Origin: Lachnospiraceae bacterium
GTDB taxonomy: Bacteria > Bacillota > Clostridia > Lachnospirales > Lachnospiraceae
Length of the DNA: 64,000 bases
Direction: 5' to 3'
Assembly: GCA_028689585.1 (NCBI GenBank)
Contig: JAQVCW010000006.1
Coordinates: 1 to 64,000 of the forward strand
Shown: piece by piece, positions 42,441-52,404 of the stretch
How the letters are laid out: each line of letters begins with the position of its first letter
Numbering within the stretch: the stretch's first letter is position 1
Translations under genes and position numbers: made by a program
The notes under the pieces: model-generated
Told to the model about the DNA's origin: nothing
What the model saw: the letters and a program-made list of their open reading frames with translations, nothing else
The model's database searches: none

Positions 42441-43655
42441 ATGGTAGCACTGATGCTTTCACCGGTTTATATTCTGGTGAACATTTACATATTACGCTGG
42501 CTTTTGAAATGGATGGGGGCCTGCAGCGGCAAATTGAAAACAACGTGGATACGGGTTACGGTGGTTCTGATCTATTCTTTTTTTGCTCTGGCGATACTGA
42601 TCGGTTTTTTACTGCCTCAGGGGCAGCTAAGACGTATTATGAAGCTGATTGGAAATTACTGGCTGGGAGTTACTCTCTATATGGTACTGACTGTGATTTT
42701 GGCAGACATTATCCGCATTATCCTGCGGCATTGCAGAAAAATAAATCAGGAAAAGCTCCGTTCCCGGAAGACATTTGTGATTGGAGGAGGAGTCAGCATT
42801 CTGATTATTACAGCGGTCAGCATTGGGGGTGCCATTAATGCCAGATACATCCGTACTACAAGCTATGATGTGACGGTGGAAAAGAGCGGAGGAGAGCTGT
42901 CGGATTTGAATATTGTTCTGGTGGCGGATCTGCACCTGGGCTATAACATCGGCTGTGCCCATATGGAACAGATGGTGGAGAAAATCAACGCTCAGAATCC
43001 GGATCTGGTGGTCATTGCAGGCGATATTTTTGACAATGAATACGAAGCTCTGGATGATCCGGACCGCCTGATCTCCATTTTTCAGCAGATCCAGTCGAAA
43101 TACGGGGTATATGCCTGCTACGGCAACCACGATATTCAGGAAAAAATCCTGGCAGGCTTTACCTTCCACAGCGACAAGAAAAAAGAAAGCTCCCTGCAAA
43201 TGGATGAACTACTGGAAAAATCCAATATTACCCTGCTGAAGGATGAATATGTTCTGATTGACAACAGCTTTTATCTGTATGGCCGTCCGGATGCAGAGCG
43301 CCCCAACAGGGGCATTGAGGTGCGGAAAACACCTCAGGAAATCACGGCACAACTGGATAATGAAAAGCCGATCATCGTAATCGACCACGAACCCAGAGAA
43401 CTTCAGGAGCTGGCTGATGCGGGAGTCGATCTGGATCTGTGCGGCCACACCCATGACGGGCAGCTTTTTCCGGCCAACTATACCACAAAGCTGATGTGGG
43501 AAAATTCTTACGGTTATGAAAAAAGAGGTCAGATGCAGAACATCGTTACCTCAGGCGTGGGACTTTTCGGCCCCAACATGCGGGTAGGCACCATTCCGGA
43601 GGTATGTGATATTCAGGTGCAGTTTGACGGTGGAGCGGCTTCTGCAAAGGAGTGA
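42441..43655 (+). CDS. Membrane-anchored metallophosphoesterase
   Basis: ATG 42441 follows GAAAGGA. The 404-residue protein has four N-terminal membrane spans (residues 1-150). The calcineurin-like phosphodiesterase domain carries DLHLG (about 169), GDIFDN (about 202), GNHD and GHTHDGQ (about 336), the metal-binding set of the YkoQ/YaeI branch. Family members cleave lipid-linked or nucleotide phosphodiesters. It starts 31 bp after the nitroreductase stop, so co-transcription is possible. Confidence 0.88.
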   Translation: MVALMLSPVYILVNIYILRWLLKWMGACSGKLKTTWIRVTVVLIYSFFALAILIGFLLPQGQLRRIMKLIGNYWLGVTLYMVLTVILADIIRIILRHCRKINQEKLRSRKTFVIGGGVSILIITAVSIGGAINARYIRTTSYDVTVEKSGGELSDLNIVLVADLHLGYNIGCAHMEQMVEKINAQNPDLVVIAGDIFDNEYEALDDPDRLISIFQQIQSKYGVYACYGNHDIQEKILAGFTFHSDKKKESSLQMDELLEKSNITLLKDEYVLIDNSFYLYGRPDAERPNRGIEVRKTPQEITAQLDNEKPIIVIDHEPRELQELADAGVDLDLCGHTHDGQLFPANYTTKLMWENSYGYEKRGQMQNIVTSGVGLFGPNMRVGTIPEVCDIQVQFDGGAASAKE

Positions 43656-43718
43656 GCTTTTGGAGAAGTAAGCTCCCCCGGACTGTTACGAATTAATAGT
43701 TCTTTCACAAAGATTTTC

Positions 43719-43747
43719 TTGTGGTGTTTTGGGAGTAATGCTATACT
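43719..43747 (+). promoter_or_regulatory. Promoter of the murE housekeeping run
   Basis: TTGTGG (43719-43724), a 17-base spacer and TATACT (43742-43747), 38 bases before murE. Confidence 0.55.
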
Positions 43748-43785
43748 ATGAAATAGAAAAGTATACCCAGGAGGTGGATACAGGA

Positions 43786-45261
43786 ATGAAATTAACAAAA
43801 TTGCTGGAGCGGGTTATGTATACTTGTCTTTGCGGATCCGTAGATGCAGAAGTGAAAGATATTGTAAATGATTCCAGAAAAGTGAGCGAAGGCTCTCTGT
43901 TTTTATGCATCAGAGGTGCTGTGACAGACGGACACCAGTATGCGGCAGAGGTGGCAGCCAGGGGTGCCAGAGTTCTGGTGGTGGAAGAAGCGGTAGAAGT
44001 GCCGGCAGGAGTGACTGTGATCTTGGTGCAGGACACAAGGATGGCGATGGCATTGATCGCAGCGGCTTATTACGATTACCCGGCAGAAAAGCTGAAGGTG
44101 ATCGGAATTACCGGGACAAAGGGAAAGACAACTACCACCTATATGGTAAAATCAATCTTGGAAGCGGCCGGATATAAGGTCGGACTGATCGGTACCATTG
44201 AGACAATCATCGGAGATGAAGTGATACCTTCCTGCAATACCACACCGGAGTCCATGCTGATCCAGGAGTATTTTCACCGAATGGTAGAGGCCGGATGCCG
44301 GATTGCTGTGATGGAGGTTTCTTCTCAGGGACTGATGCTCCATCGGACCGCCGGATTTTTATTCGAACTGGGTATCTTTACCAATATTGAACCGGATCAC
44401 ATCGGACCGGCAGAACATGCCAGCTTTGAGGACTATCTGGAGTGCAAGAGCCGCCTGTTCCGTCAGTGTAAGGTAGGGATCGCAAACGCGGATGATCCCC
44501 ATCTGGAGCAAATTCTGGAGGGCCATACCTGTACCGTGGAAAGCTATGGCTTCAGTGAAAATGCAGATCTGAGGGCGGTAAATGCCCATCTGGTATCAAA
44601 ACCTGGGTATCTGGGTGTGGCTTATACCCTGAAGGGCCTGCTGAATTTTGATGTGGAGATTGACATTCCGGGCAAGTTCAGTGTCTACAATTCACTGACT
44701 GCGCTGGCGATCTGCCGTCATTTTAAGGTTTCTGAAGAAAATATGAAAAGGGCTCTGAAGTCCGCCCATGTGAAGGGACGGATCGAGATGGTCAAGGTGT
44801 CGGATGAATTTACGCTGATGATTGATTATGCCCACAATGCCATGGCATTGGAGAGCCTGCTGAGCACGCTGAAGGAATACCATCCCCATCGGCTGGTCTG
44901 TCTGTTTGGCTGCGGAGGCAACCGTTCAAAGCTGCGCCGTTATGAGATGGGTGAAATTTCCGGAAAGCTGGCGGATCTGACCATTATTACATCCGATAAT
45001 CCAAGATACGAGAAGCCGGAGGATATCATAGCGGATATTGTGACCGGCATTGAGAAGACGGATGGAAAATATGTGAAGATCAGTGACCGGAAAGAGGCCA
45101 TTGCATATGCGATCCGCCATGGAGAACCGGGAGATATCATCGTTCTGGCAGGAAAAGGACATGAAGATTATCAGGAGATCGAAGGGAAGAAGCATCCCAT
45201 GGACGAACGGGTACTGATAAAGGAAATCCTGGAAGAAGAAAAGAAGCGGGGAATGGAATAA
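43786..45261 (+). CDS. murE: UDP-MurNAc-tripeptide synthetase
   Basis: AGGAGG (43769-43774) supports ATG 43786. The 491-residue Mur ligase has the P-loop GITGTKGKTTTTYM (about 107-120), the central FTNIEPDHIG and DYAHNAMALESLL. SDNPRYEKPEDII follows; the DNPR box is that of enzymes adding meso-diaminopimelate rather than lysine. It extends UDP-MurNAc-L-Ala-D-Glu in the cytoplasm for peptidoglycan. priA follows 3 bp after the stop. Confidence 0.95.
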   Translation: MKLTKLLERVMYTCLCGSVDAEVKDIVNDSRKVSEGSLFLCIRGAVTDGHQYAAEVAARGARVLVVEEAVEVPAGVTVILVQDTRMAMALIAAAYYDYPAEKLKVIGITGTKGKTTTTYMVKSILEAAGYKVGLIGTIETIIGDEVIPSCNTTPESMLIQEYFHRMVEAGCRIAVMEVSSQGLMLHRTAGFLFELGIFTNIEPDHIGPAEHASFEDYLECKSRLFRQCKVGIANADDPHLEQILEGHTCTVESYGFSENADLRAVNAHLVSKPGYLGVAYTLKGLLNFDVEIDIPGKFSVYNSLTALAICRHFKVSEENMKRALKSAHVKGRIEMVKVSDEFTLMIDYAHNAMALESLLSTLKEYHPHRLVCLFGCGGNRSKLRRYEMGEISGKLADLTIITSDNPRYEKPEDIIADIVTGIEKTDGKYVKISDRKEAIAYAIRHGEPGDIIVLAGKGHEDYQEIEGKKHPMDERVLIKEILEEEKKRGME

Positions 45262-45264
45262 TAC

Positions 45265-47487
45265 ATGCAGGAATGTTACGCAGATGTGATTGTGGACATC
45301 AGCAGTGAAAAACTGGACCGGGTATTTCAGTATCGTGTGCCGGAGGAACAGCAGGAGCTGCTGGAGCCTGGAATGATGGTGGAAATTCCCTTTGGAAGAG
45401 GCAATCGTATCATCACGGGAATCGTAACGGGCATCACCGGACATACGGACTACGATCCTGCTAAGATAAAGAGTATTCTGCGGGTGAAAACGGACGGAAT
45501 AGGCTCCGAAAGCAGGCTGATCGGCCTGGCTGCCTGGATCAGAGACCGTTACGGATCGACTATGATACAGGCATTAAAGACGGTCATTCCCGTGAAAAAG
45601 ACGGTGAAAAGCCGCAGCCAGAAGACACTGCATCTGAAGCTGGATCAGGAGGAGGGGCAAAAGCGTCTGGAGCTGTTTCGAAAGAAGCATCAGACGGCCA
45701 GAGCCAGACTGCTGGAAGCTCTGCTGGAGGAACCGGTGCTGCCTTACGGGCTGGTGACTGAAAAACTGAATATTACAGGGACGGTCATACGGGCGCTGGA
45801 AGCGCAGGAGGTGCTGTACTGCACAGAAGAGCAGGTTTACCGCAATCCCATTGGCAGCCAGAGCGCCGGAGCCTATACGATTACGCTGAATGAAGAGCAG
45901 CAGGCGATTGCGGATGGGATTATAGAAGAATGGCAGGAGCAGCCAAACGGCAGGTATCTGATCCACGGAGTGACCGGCAGCGGCAAGACGGAGGTCTATA
46001 TGGAACTGATTGCCCATGCAGTGAGCTGCGGGCAGCAGGCCATTGTGCTGATACCGGAGATTGCGCTGACCTATCAGACTGTGCTGCGGTTTTGCAAAAG
46101 GTTCGGGGACCGGGTGTCTGTGATGAATTCCAGACTGTCTGCCGGAGAGCGGTATGATCAGTTCGAACGGGCAAAGCAGGGAAAGCTGGATGTGATGATC
46201 GGACCAAGGTCAGCTCTGTTCACCCCATTTCCCAATCTTGGAATTATAATTATTGATGAAGAACATGAGCCGGCGTATCAGAGTGAGACCATGCCCCGTT
46301 ATCATGCCCGTGAGGTTGCGGCGCAGCGGGGAAAGATGGAAGGGGCAAAGCTTGTGCTGGGCTCCGCCACTCCTTCTCTGGAAGCCTATTATGGTGCAAA
46401 AAACGGATATTACCGGCTGTTTACGATGGAGAAGCGGGCAAAAGATGCTGTGCTTCCGGAGGTATCCATTGTGGATCTGCGGGAAGAGCTTCGGGAGGGA
46501 AACCGTTCCATTCTCAGCCGCCGGCTTCAGAAGCTCATGGCGGAGCGGCTGGAGACGGGACAGCAGACCATGTTGTTTCTGAACCGAAGAGGGTATGCCG
46601 GATTTATTAGCTGCCGTTCCTGCGGCCATGTGATGAAATGCCCTCATTGTGATGTCTCTCTTTCTCTCCATAACAATGGAAAACTGGTGTGCCATTACTG
46701 TGGTTATGAAGAAGATAAGCCGAAAATCTGTCCCGGCTGCGGTTCCGGATTTATCCGGAGCTTTAAGGCCGGGACACAGCAGGTGGAGGAAAGTGTCCAA
46801 AAGGAATTTCCCATGGCGCGCATTCTGCGTATGGATCTGGATACCACCAAAGGAAAAGAAGGTCATGCCAGGATACTGGCAGCGTTCGCCAATCATGATG
46901 CGGATATTCTGATCGGTACCCAGATGATTGTGAAGGGACATGATTTCCCGGATGTGACGCTGGTGGGAGTGCTGGCAGCAGATTTGTCGCTGCATATTGC
47001 GGACTACCGGGCGGCGGAGCGTACATTTCAGCTTCTGACACAGGCCGCCGGACGGGCCGGGCGGGGGACGCTGCGGGGAGAAGTGGTGATTCAGACTTAC
47101 GATCCCCTGCATTACAGCATACAGGCGGCGGCAGCTCAGGATTACACCGGGTTTTACGAACAGGAGATCCTGTACCGCAGTCTGGCGGGATATCCTCCGG
47201 CAGGAAATCTGGTGGCAGTGCACTGCTCCTGCGAAGATGAGCAGCAGCTTCAGATGGCCTGTGATTATCTGAAAAAATTCATCGTGCAGATATCAGAGCG
47301 GTACCGCCTGTCGGTGCTGGGACCGGCGGATGAGATGATAGCGAAGATCCAGGATGTTCACCGTATGGTTATCTATCTGAAGCATGAGAATCTGAAGGTT
47401 CTGATTGCGGTGAAAAATAAAATTGAGCAGTATACCCGGATCAACAGGGGATTTCAGACCGTGACGATACAGTTTGAGGTAAATTGA
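45265..47487 (+). CDS. priA: Primosomal replication-restart helicase PriA
   Basis: The 740-residue protein begins with the PriA DNA-binding domain (ADVIVDISSEKLDRVFQYRV) and has Walker A GVTGSGKTEVY (about 235) and the DEEH box. The zinc-binding region CRSCGHVMKCPHC ... CHYCGYEEDKPKICPGCG has all eight cysteines. QAAGRAGRG is helicase motif VI. It reloads the replisome at stalled forks. Its position between murE and def is common in Clostridia. The ribosome site is weak, so coupling to murE is likely. Confidence 0.96.
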   Translation: MQECYADVIVDISSEKLDRVFQYRVPEEQQELLEPGMMVEIPFGRGNRIITGIVTGITGHTDYDPAKIKSILRVKTDGIGSESRLIGLAAWIRDRYGSTMIQALKTVIPVKKTVKSRSQKTLHLKLDQEEGQKRLELFRKKHQTARARLLEALLEEPVLPYGLVTEKLNITGTVIRALEAQEVLYCTEEQVYRNPIGSQSAGAYTITLNEEQQAIADGIIEEWQEQPNGRYLIHGVTGSGKTEVYMELIAHAVSCGQQAIVLIPEIALTYQTVLRFCKRFGDRVSVMNSRLSAGERYDQFERAKQGKLDVMIGPRSALFTPFPNLGIIIIDEEHEPAYQSETMPRYHAREVAAQRGKMEGAKLVLGSATPSLEAYYGAKNGYYRLFTMEKRAKDAVLPEVSIVDLREELREGNRSILSRRLQKLMAERLETGQQTMLFLNRRGYAGFISCRSCGHVMKCPHCDVSLSLHNNGKLVCHYCGYEEDKPKICPGCGSGFIRSFKAGTQQVEESVQKEFPMARILRMDLDTTKGKEGHARILAAFANHDADILIGTQMIVKGHDFPDVTLVGVLAADLSLHIADYRAAERTFQLLTQAAGRAGRGTLRGEVVIQTYDPLHYSIQAAAAQDYTGFYEQEILYRSLAGYPPAGNLVAVHCSCEDEQQLQMACDYLKKFIVQISERYRLSVLGPADEMIAKIQDVHRMVIYLKHENLKVLIAVKNKIEQYTRINRGFQTVTIQFEVN

Positions 47488-47587
47488 CAAGTTAAACTGC
47501 TGTGAAGCAAAGAAATAAAGAAGTCAGTAAATAATTTTGAATAAAGAAAAAACAATTACAGATAATAAGTGACAGGAGGACTGGGAA

Positions 47588-48082
47588 ATGGCTTTAAGAC
47601 AGGTTCGAATCATGGGAGACAGAGTATTGGAGAAGAAGTGCAGGGAAATTACAGAGATGACTCCCAGAACAAAGGAATTAATTGGGGATATGCTGGACAC
47701 AATGTATGATGCAGAGGGTGTGGGACTGGCAGCTCCCCAGGTGGGAATTTTGAAGAGAATTGTGGTCATCGATGTGGGAGAAGGACCGATCATTCTGGTA
47801 AATCCGGTGATTACCGAGACCTCCGGGGAACAGAAGGGACAGGAGGGATGCCTGAGCCTTCCGGGGCAGGCTGGTATCGTGACCAGACCGGAGTATGTGA
47901 AGGTAAAAGCGCTGAATGAAAATATGGAAGAACAGGAAGTGGAGGGCAGCGGCCTGCTGGCAAGAGCAATCTGCCATGAGTGCGATCATCTGGACGGAAT
48001 TATGTATGTGAGCAAGGTGGAAGGTCAGTTGTTTGACACGGATGCGGAACCGGAAGAGGTGCCGGAGGAAGAGGAGCTTTGA
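47588..48082 (+). CDS. def: Peptide deformylase
   Basis: The 164-residue protein has all three PDF motifs: GVGLAAPQVG, EGCLSLPG and HECDHLDG (metal and catalytic residues Cys, two His and Glu). It removes the formyl group from new proteins. A strong AGGAGG precedes it. Its stop overlaps the fmt start by one base (TGATG), matching the functional pair. The last 15 residues form a Glu-rich tail. Confidence 0.97.
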   Translation: MALRQVRIMGDRVLEKKCREITEMTPRTKELIGDMLDTMYDAEGVGLAAPQVGILKRIVVIDVGEGPIILVNPVITETSGEQKGQEGCLSLPGQAGIVTRPEYVKVKALNENMEEQEVEGSGLLARAICHECDHLDGIMYVSKVEGQLFDTDAEPEEVPEEEEL

Positions 48083-49038
48083 TGAAAAACGTAATATTTA
48101 TGGGAACGCCGGATTTTGCGGTGGGGACGCTGAAGGCTCTGCTGGATTCGGACTATACCGTGCAGGCGGTCTTTACCCAGCCGGATAAGCCAAAGGGCAG
48201 GGGCAAGAGCCTGCAGATGACTCCGGTAAAGGAAACTGCACTGGAAGTCGGCATCCCGGTATATCAGCCGAAAAAAATAAGGGATCCTGAAAATCTGGAG
48301 CTGCTGAAGCAGTATCAGCCGGAGGCGATCGTTGTGGTGGCCTTTGGCCAGATCATTCCGGAAACGATCCTGAATCTGCCGAAATACGGATGCATTAATG
48401 TACATGCGTCCCTGCTTCCCAAGTATCGTGGGGCAGCACCGATCCAATGGGCTGTGATCAATGGGGAGAAGGAAAGCGGCGTGACCACCATGCGCATGGA
48501 TGCAGGGCTGGATACGGGAGATATGATTCGCAAAGCAGTGGTGCCTCTGGCAGAAAAAGAAACCGGAGGAAGCCTGTTTGATAAACTCAGTGAAACCGGA
48601 GCAAAGCTGCTGATCCAGACGCTGGATTCTCTCTGGGAGGGAACCGCCGGGTTTGAAAAACAGCCGGCAGAGAGCCCGACAGCCTATGCGGGAATGCTTT
48701 CAAAGCAGATGGGGAAAATTGACTGGAGCAAAGGAGCATCACAGATCGAATGTCTGATCCGCGGGCTGAATCCCTGGCCCAGCGCCTACACCGGCTATCA
48801 GGGAAAGACCTTGAAAATCTGGGCTGCGGATGTGGAGACAGGGGATTTTGAGACAGACCCGGATGCCGGCAGAGTGCCGCCTGGCACAATCCTGGAAGTG
48901 ACGAAGAATACTCTGAAGGTTCAGACCGGAGAAGGAGTTCTCTCCATCCGGGAACTGCAGTTGGAAGGAAAAAAACGTCTGGAGACAGATGCGTTTCTTC
49001 GCGGCTGCCAGATGCTGGAAGGGCAGCTCCTGCAGTAA
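48082..49038 (+). CDS. fmt: Methionyl-tRNA formyltransferase
   Basis: A 318-residue protein with the N-terminal FMGTPDFAVGTLKALL and the loop ASLLPKYRGAAPIQWAVING, including the catalytic Asn-His-Asp environment (INVHASLLPKYRG). A C-terminal OB-type domain follows. It formylates initiator Met-tRNA using 10-formyl-THF. The start ATG overlaps the def stop. Confidence 0.97.
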   Translation: MKNVIFMGTPDFAVGTLKALLDSDYTVQAVFTQPDKPKGRGKSLQMTPVKETALEVGIPVYQPKKIRDPENLELLKQYQPEAIVVVAFGQIIPETILNLPKYGCINVHASLLPKYRGAAPIQWAVINGEKESGVTTMRMDAGLDTGDMIRKAVVPLAEKETGGSLFDKLSETGAKLLIQTLDSLWEGTAGFEKQPAESPTAYAGMLSKQMGKIDWSKGASQIECLIRGLNPWPSAYTGYQGKTLKIWAADVETGDFETDPDAGRVPPGTILEVTKNTLKVQTGEGVLSIRELQLEGKKRLETDAFLRGCQMLEGQLLQ

Positions 49039-49072
49039 GATAGAAAAATGATGTGTCACATGCTGGAAGCAG

Positions 49073-49094
49073 CAAGTACGCCGATGCGTACTTG
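49073..49094 (+). repeat. Family C hairpin, copy 2
   Basis: CAAGTACGC (49073-49081) / GCGTACTTG (49086-49094) around CGAT. Flanks GCAG and GAATTTAGAAGGAG parallel those of copy 1. The ribosome site of the next gene follows directly. Confidence 0.6.
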
Positions 49095-49116
49095 AATTTA
49101 GAAGGAGTTGATCCAT

Positions 49117-49860
49117 ATGTATTTACTCGCAAGTGTAAACAATTACTATTATGGCCGCGGCGGATATGGCTATGGCTGGGGTATTGATCCCACCTATCTG
49201 CTGGCGATTCTTGGCCTGGTACTGACGCTGATTGCATCGGCCAGAGTGAAGAGCACTTTTAATCAGTACGCAAAGGTACGGAGTGCATCTGGTCTGACCG
49301 GAGCCATGGCAGCGGAACGGATACTGCATAGCTGCGGTATTTATAATGTGGGGATCGAGCATATTTCGGGAAATCTGTCCGATCACTATGATCCAAGAAG
49401 CAAGACTCTGCGCCTTTCGGACAGCACTTATGGATCCAATTCCATTGCGGCCATCTGCGTGGCAGCCCATGAATGCGGCCATGCCGTGCAGGATCAGGTG
49501 CATTACGGACCACTGGTGCTCAGAAGCACACTGGTACCGGCAGCTAATCTGGGCTCCACGCTGTCCTGGCCTATTTTTCTGGCAGGATTGTTTTTATCTA
49601 TGCGTCCGCTGCTGATCGGCGGTATTGTGCTGTTTTTGCTGGCGGTGGTATTTCAGCTCATTACGCTTCCGGTGGAATTTAACGCATCCTCCAGAGCGCT
49701 GAAGATACTGGATCAAAATCATATTATTTCAGAGGAAGAATTAAAAGGCGGGCGAAAGGTATTAAAAGCTGCTGCGATGACGTATGTGGCAGCACTGGCG
49801 TCTTCATTGCTGCAGCTATTGCGGCTGATTATCCTTGCAAGGGGGAGAGACCGTGACTAA
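49117..49860 (+). CDS. YugP-type membrane zinc metallopeptidase
   Basis: GAAGGAG supports ATG 49117. The 247-residue protein has an N-terminal Tyr/Gly-rich stretch, a first span (YLLAILGLVLTLIASA) and the zinc motif AAHECGHAVQ (about 125-134). SLSD-like and YGSNS segments precede it, and three further spans follow. The family (DUF2257/YugP) is widespread in Firmicutes; its substrate is unknown. The stop overlaps rsmB by 8 bases. Confidence 0.9.
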   Translation: MYLLASVNNYYYGRGGYGYGWGIDPTYLLAILGLVLTLIASARVKSTFNQYAKVRSASGLTGAMAAERILHSCGIYNVGIEHISGNLSDHYDPRSKTLRLSDSTYGSNSIAAICVAAHECGHAVQDQVHYGPLVLRSTLVPAANLGSTLSWPIFLAGLFLSMRPLLIGGIVLFLLAVVFQLITLPVEFNASSRALKILDQNHIISEEELKGGRKVLKAAAMTYVAALASSLLQLLRLIILARGRDRD

Positions 49861-51211
49861 ATCGGTAAACGTACGGGAAATTGTCCTGGGAATTTTAACA
49901 GAGATTACAGAGGAAGAGGAATACAGCCATATTGTAATCCGCAGTGTATTAGAAAAATATCAGTATCTGGAGAAGCGGGACCGGGCATTTATTTCCAGGG
50001 TATCGGAAGGAACCCTGGAGCATCTGCTTCTGCTGGATTATATCATCGAATGCTTCTCCAAGGTGCCGGTCTATAATATGAAGCCATTTATCCGCAATCT
50101 GCTCCGGATGTCAGTCTATCAACTGAAATATATGGATACGGTACCGGATTCCGCAGTCTGCAATGAGGCGGTGAAGCTGGCGCAGAAGCGGGGCTTTTAT
50201 AATCTGAAGGGCTTTGTGAACGGCGTCCTGAGAAATGCAGCCAGAGGAATGGATCAGATTTCCTATCCGGATGCAGCTTCAGATCCGGTGAACTACTTAT
50301 CGGTGATTTATTCTGTTCCGGTCTGGATTCTCCGGAAATGGATGGCGCAGTTCGGCTTTGAGATTACAGAGAGAATGTGCCGGAGTTTTCATGAGACAAA
50401 GGGAACCTATGTCCGCTGCAATCTGGACAAGGCTTCGAAAGAAGAAATCGTGGCGGAGCTGGAGTCGCAGAATATTACGGTAAAGCAGAGCCCATATCTG
50501 GATTATGCTCTGGAAATCTCGGATTATAATTATATGCAGGCAGTATCTGCATTTAAAAAAGGCTGGATTCAGGTTCAGGATATCAGCTCCATGCTGGTGG
50601 CAGAGATTGCTGCCCCGAACTGGGGGGACTGCTGTATTGATGTCTGTGCGGCTCCCGGCGGAAAGAGCCTCCATCTGGCAGATAAGCTGAAGGGAAGCGG
50701 TTCGGTAGAAGCCAGAGATGTATCCGAGTATAAAGTGAATCTGATGCAGGAAAATATAGAACGAAGCGGCTTTATCAATGTAAAAGCAGTTCTTCGGGAC
50801 GCTTTCGTGTACGATCCGGAGTCCTTTCAGAAGGCGGACATTCTGCTGGCAGATGTGCCCTGCTCCGGTCTTGGGGTGATTGGCAAGAAACAGGATATCA
50901 AATATAAAATGACGGAAGCCAGGCAGTTGGAGATCATTAAGCTGCAGCGGAAAATCCTTCATGTGGTACAAAATTATGTAAAGCCCGGCGGTGTGCTGAT
51001 TTACAGCACCTGTACCATTGGGGCGGATGAGAACCAGATGAATTTGAAATGGTTCCTGGAAAATTATCCATTTGAGCTGGAAAGTATAGATCCCTATATT
51101 TGTGAGGAACTGAAGTGTAAGACAACAAAGGGCGGTTATATTCAACTGCTTCCGGGAGTGCATCAGTCAGATGGATTTTTCATAGCCCGGTTAAAGAGGA
51201 AGACAGATTGA
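49853..51211 (+). CDS. rsmB: 16S rRNA m5C967 methyltransferase
   Basis: GGGGGAGAG supports GTG 49853 as start; an upstream TTG (49835) is in frame without a site. The 452-residue protein has the N-terminal NusB-like RNA-binding domain (VREIVLGILTEI, DRAFISRVSEGTLEH). The catalytic domain contains DVCAAPGGKSLHLA and the cysteines of DVPCSGLGVI and YSTCTIGADENQ. It methylates 16S rRNA. It is coupled to the genes on either side by overlaps. Confidence 0.95.
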   Translation: MTKSVNVREIVLGILTEITEEEEYSHIVIRSVLEKYQYLEKRDRAFISRVSEGTLEHLLLLDYIIECFSKVPVYNMKPFIRNLLRMSVYQLKYMDTVPDSAVCNEAVKLAQKRGFYNLKGFVNGVLRNAARGMDQISYPDAASDPVNYLSVIYSVPVWILRKWMAQFGFEITERMCRSFHETKGTYVRCNLDKASKEEIVAELESQNITVKQSPYLDYALEISDYNYMQAVSAFKKGWIQVQDISSMLVAEIAAPNWGDCCIDVCAAPGGKSLHLADKLKGSGSVEARDVSEYKVNLMQENIERSGFINVKAVLRDAFVYDPESFQKADILLADVPCSGLGVIGKKQDIKYKMTEARQLEIIKLQRKILHVVQNYVKPGGVLIYSTCTIGADENQMNLKWFLENYPFELESIDPYICEELKCKTTKGGYIQLLPGVHQSDGFFIARLKRKTD

Positions 51212-52287
51212 TGGAAAATGAGGAAAGAGCAGCAGGAGATACAACGGAAAAAAGGACGGATATCAAAGCCCTTGATTACAACCGGCTGCAGGAGTATATC
51301 AGCGGGCTGGGTGTAAAGGCATTTCGTGGAAAACAGTTATATCAGTGGATGCACGAAAAGCTGGCGGAAGATTTTGATCAGATGACAAATCTTCCGGAAA
51401 GCTTCCGAAAAAAATTGAAGGATACCTGCACGCTGACTGTACTGAGACCGGTGGATATCAGGACATCCACATTGGATGGAACACAGAAATATCTGTTTGA
51501 ACTGGAAGATGGAAATGTAATAGAAAGTGTGCTGATGAAATACAGGCATGGAAATTCGGTCTGTATTTCTTCCCAGGTGGGCTGCAGGATGGGCTGCCGC
51601 TTCTGCGCTTCTACGATAGGGGGGCTGACCAGAAACCTGCTGCCGTCAGAAATGCTGGAGCAGGTATACCGGATCCAGAAGCTCTCAGGAGAGCGTGTTT
51701 CCAACCTGGTGGTGATGGGGACAGGAGAACCGCTGGATAATTACGATGCGCTGCTTCAATTTATACGCATGCTCAGTGATGAACATGGGCTGAACATCAG
51801 CCAGAGAAATATTACAGTCTCCACCTGCGGCATTGTGCCAAATATCCGCAGACTGGCAGAAGAGGATCTGCAGATTACACTGGCACTTTCTCTGCACGCA
51901 TCCAATCAGGAAAAGCGAAAAAAGCTGATGCCGATTGCCAATAAATACGAGCTGGGCGAGGTGCTGGATGCCTGCCGATATTATTTTGAAAAGACAGGCC
52001 GCCGCCTTACCTTTGAATACAGTCTGGTGGGCGGTGTGAATGACACCAACGAGGATGCGGCAGAATTAAAACACCTGATTAATGGAATCAACTGCCATGT
52101 CAATCTGATACCGGTTAATCCGGTGAAAGAGCGGGACTACGTTCAGCCGGACCGGAGCGTAGTGATGGCGTTTAAAAATAAACTTGAAAAAAGCGGAATA
52201 AACGTTACTATAAGAAGAGAAATGGGCAGGGACATCAACGGCGCCTGCGGACAACTGCGCAGAAGCTACATCCTGGAGAAGGAGTGA
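51211..52287 (+). CDS. rlmN: Dual-specificity 23S rRNA/tRNA C2-adenine methyltransferase
   Basis: The 358-residue radical-SAM enzyme has the CRMGCRFCAST cluster motif (about 120-130), the GTGEPLDNYD segment and a C-terminal GACGQLRRS containing the methyl-carrying cysteine. It methylates A2503 of 23S rRNA and some tRNAs. The start overlaps the rsmB stop by one base. Confidence 0.96.
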   Translation: MENEERAAGDTTEKRTDIKALDYNRLQEYISGLGVKAFRGKQLYQWMHEKLAEDFDQMTNLPESFRKKLKDTCTLTVLRPVDIRTSTLDGTQKYLFELEDGNVIESVLMKYRHGNSVCISSQVGCRMGCRFCASTIGGLTRNLLPSEMLEQVYRIQKLSGERVSNLVVMGTGEPLDNYDALLQFIRMLSDEHGLNISQRNITVSTCGIVPNIRRLAEEDLQITLALSLHASNQEKRKKLMPIANKYELGEVLDACRYYFEKTGRRLTFEYSLVGGVNDTNEDAAELKHLINGINCHVNLIPVNPVKERDYVQPDRSVVMAFKNKLEKSGINVTIRREMGRDINGACGQLRRSYILEKE

Positions 52288-52320
52288 AACGGCACTGTTT
52301 TGCTCAGAAAAAGCTAAAAC

Positions 52321-52349
52321 TTGTTCTTTTATCAGGCCTGTGATACAAT
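52321..52349 (+). promoter_or_regulatory. Promoter of the prpC-prkC unit
   Basis: TTGTTC (52321-52326), a 17-base spacer and TACAAT (52344-52349) with an extended -10 (TGATACAAT). Confidence 0.55.
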
Positions 52350-52404
52350 ATATGATATTAACAGGCGCAAAGCATATGCAGAAAACGCAAAAAGCGCATT
52401 TGCG

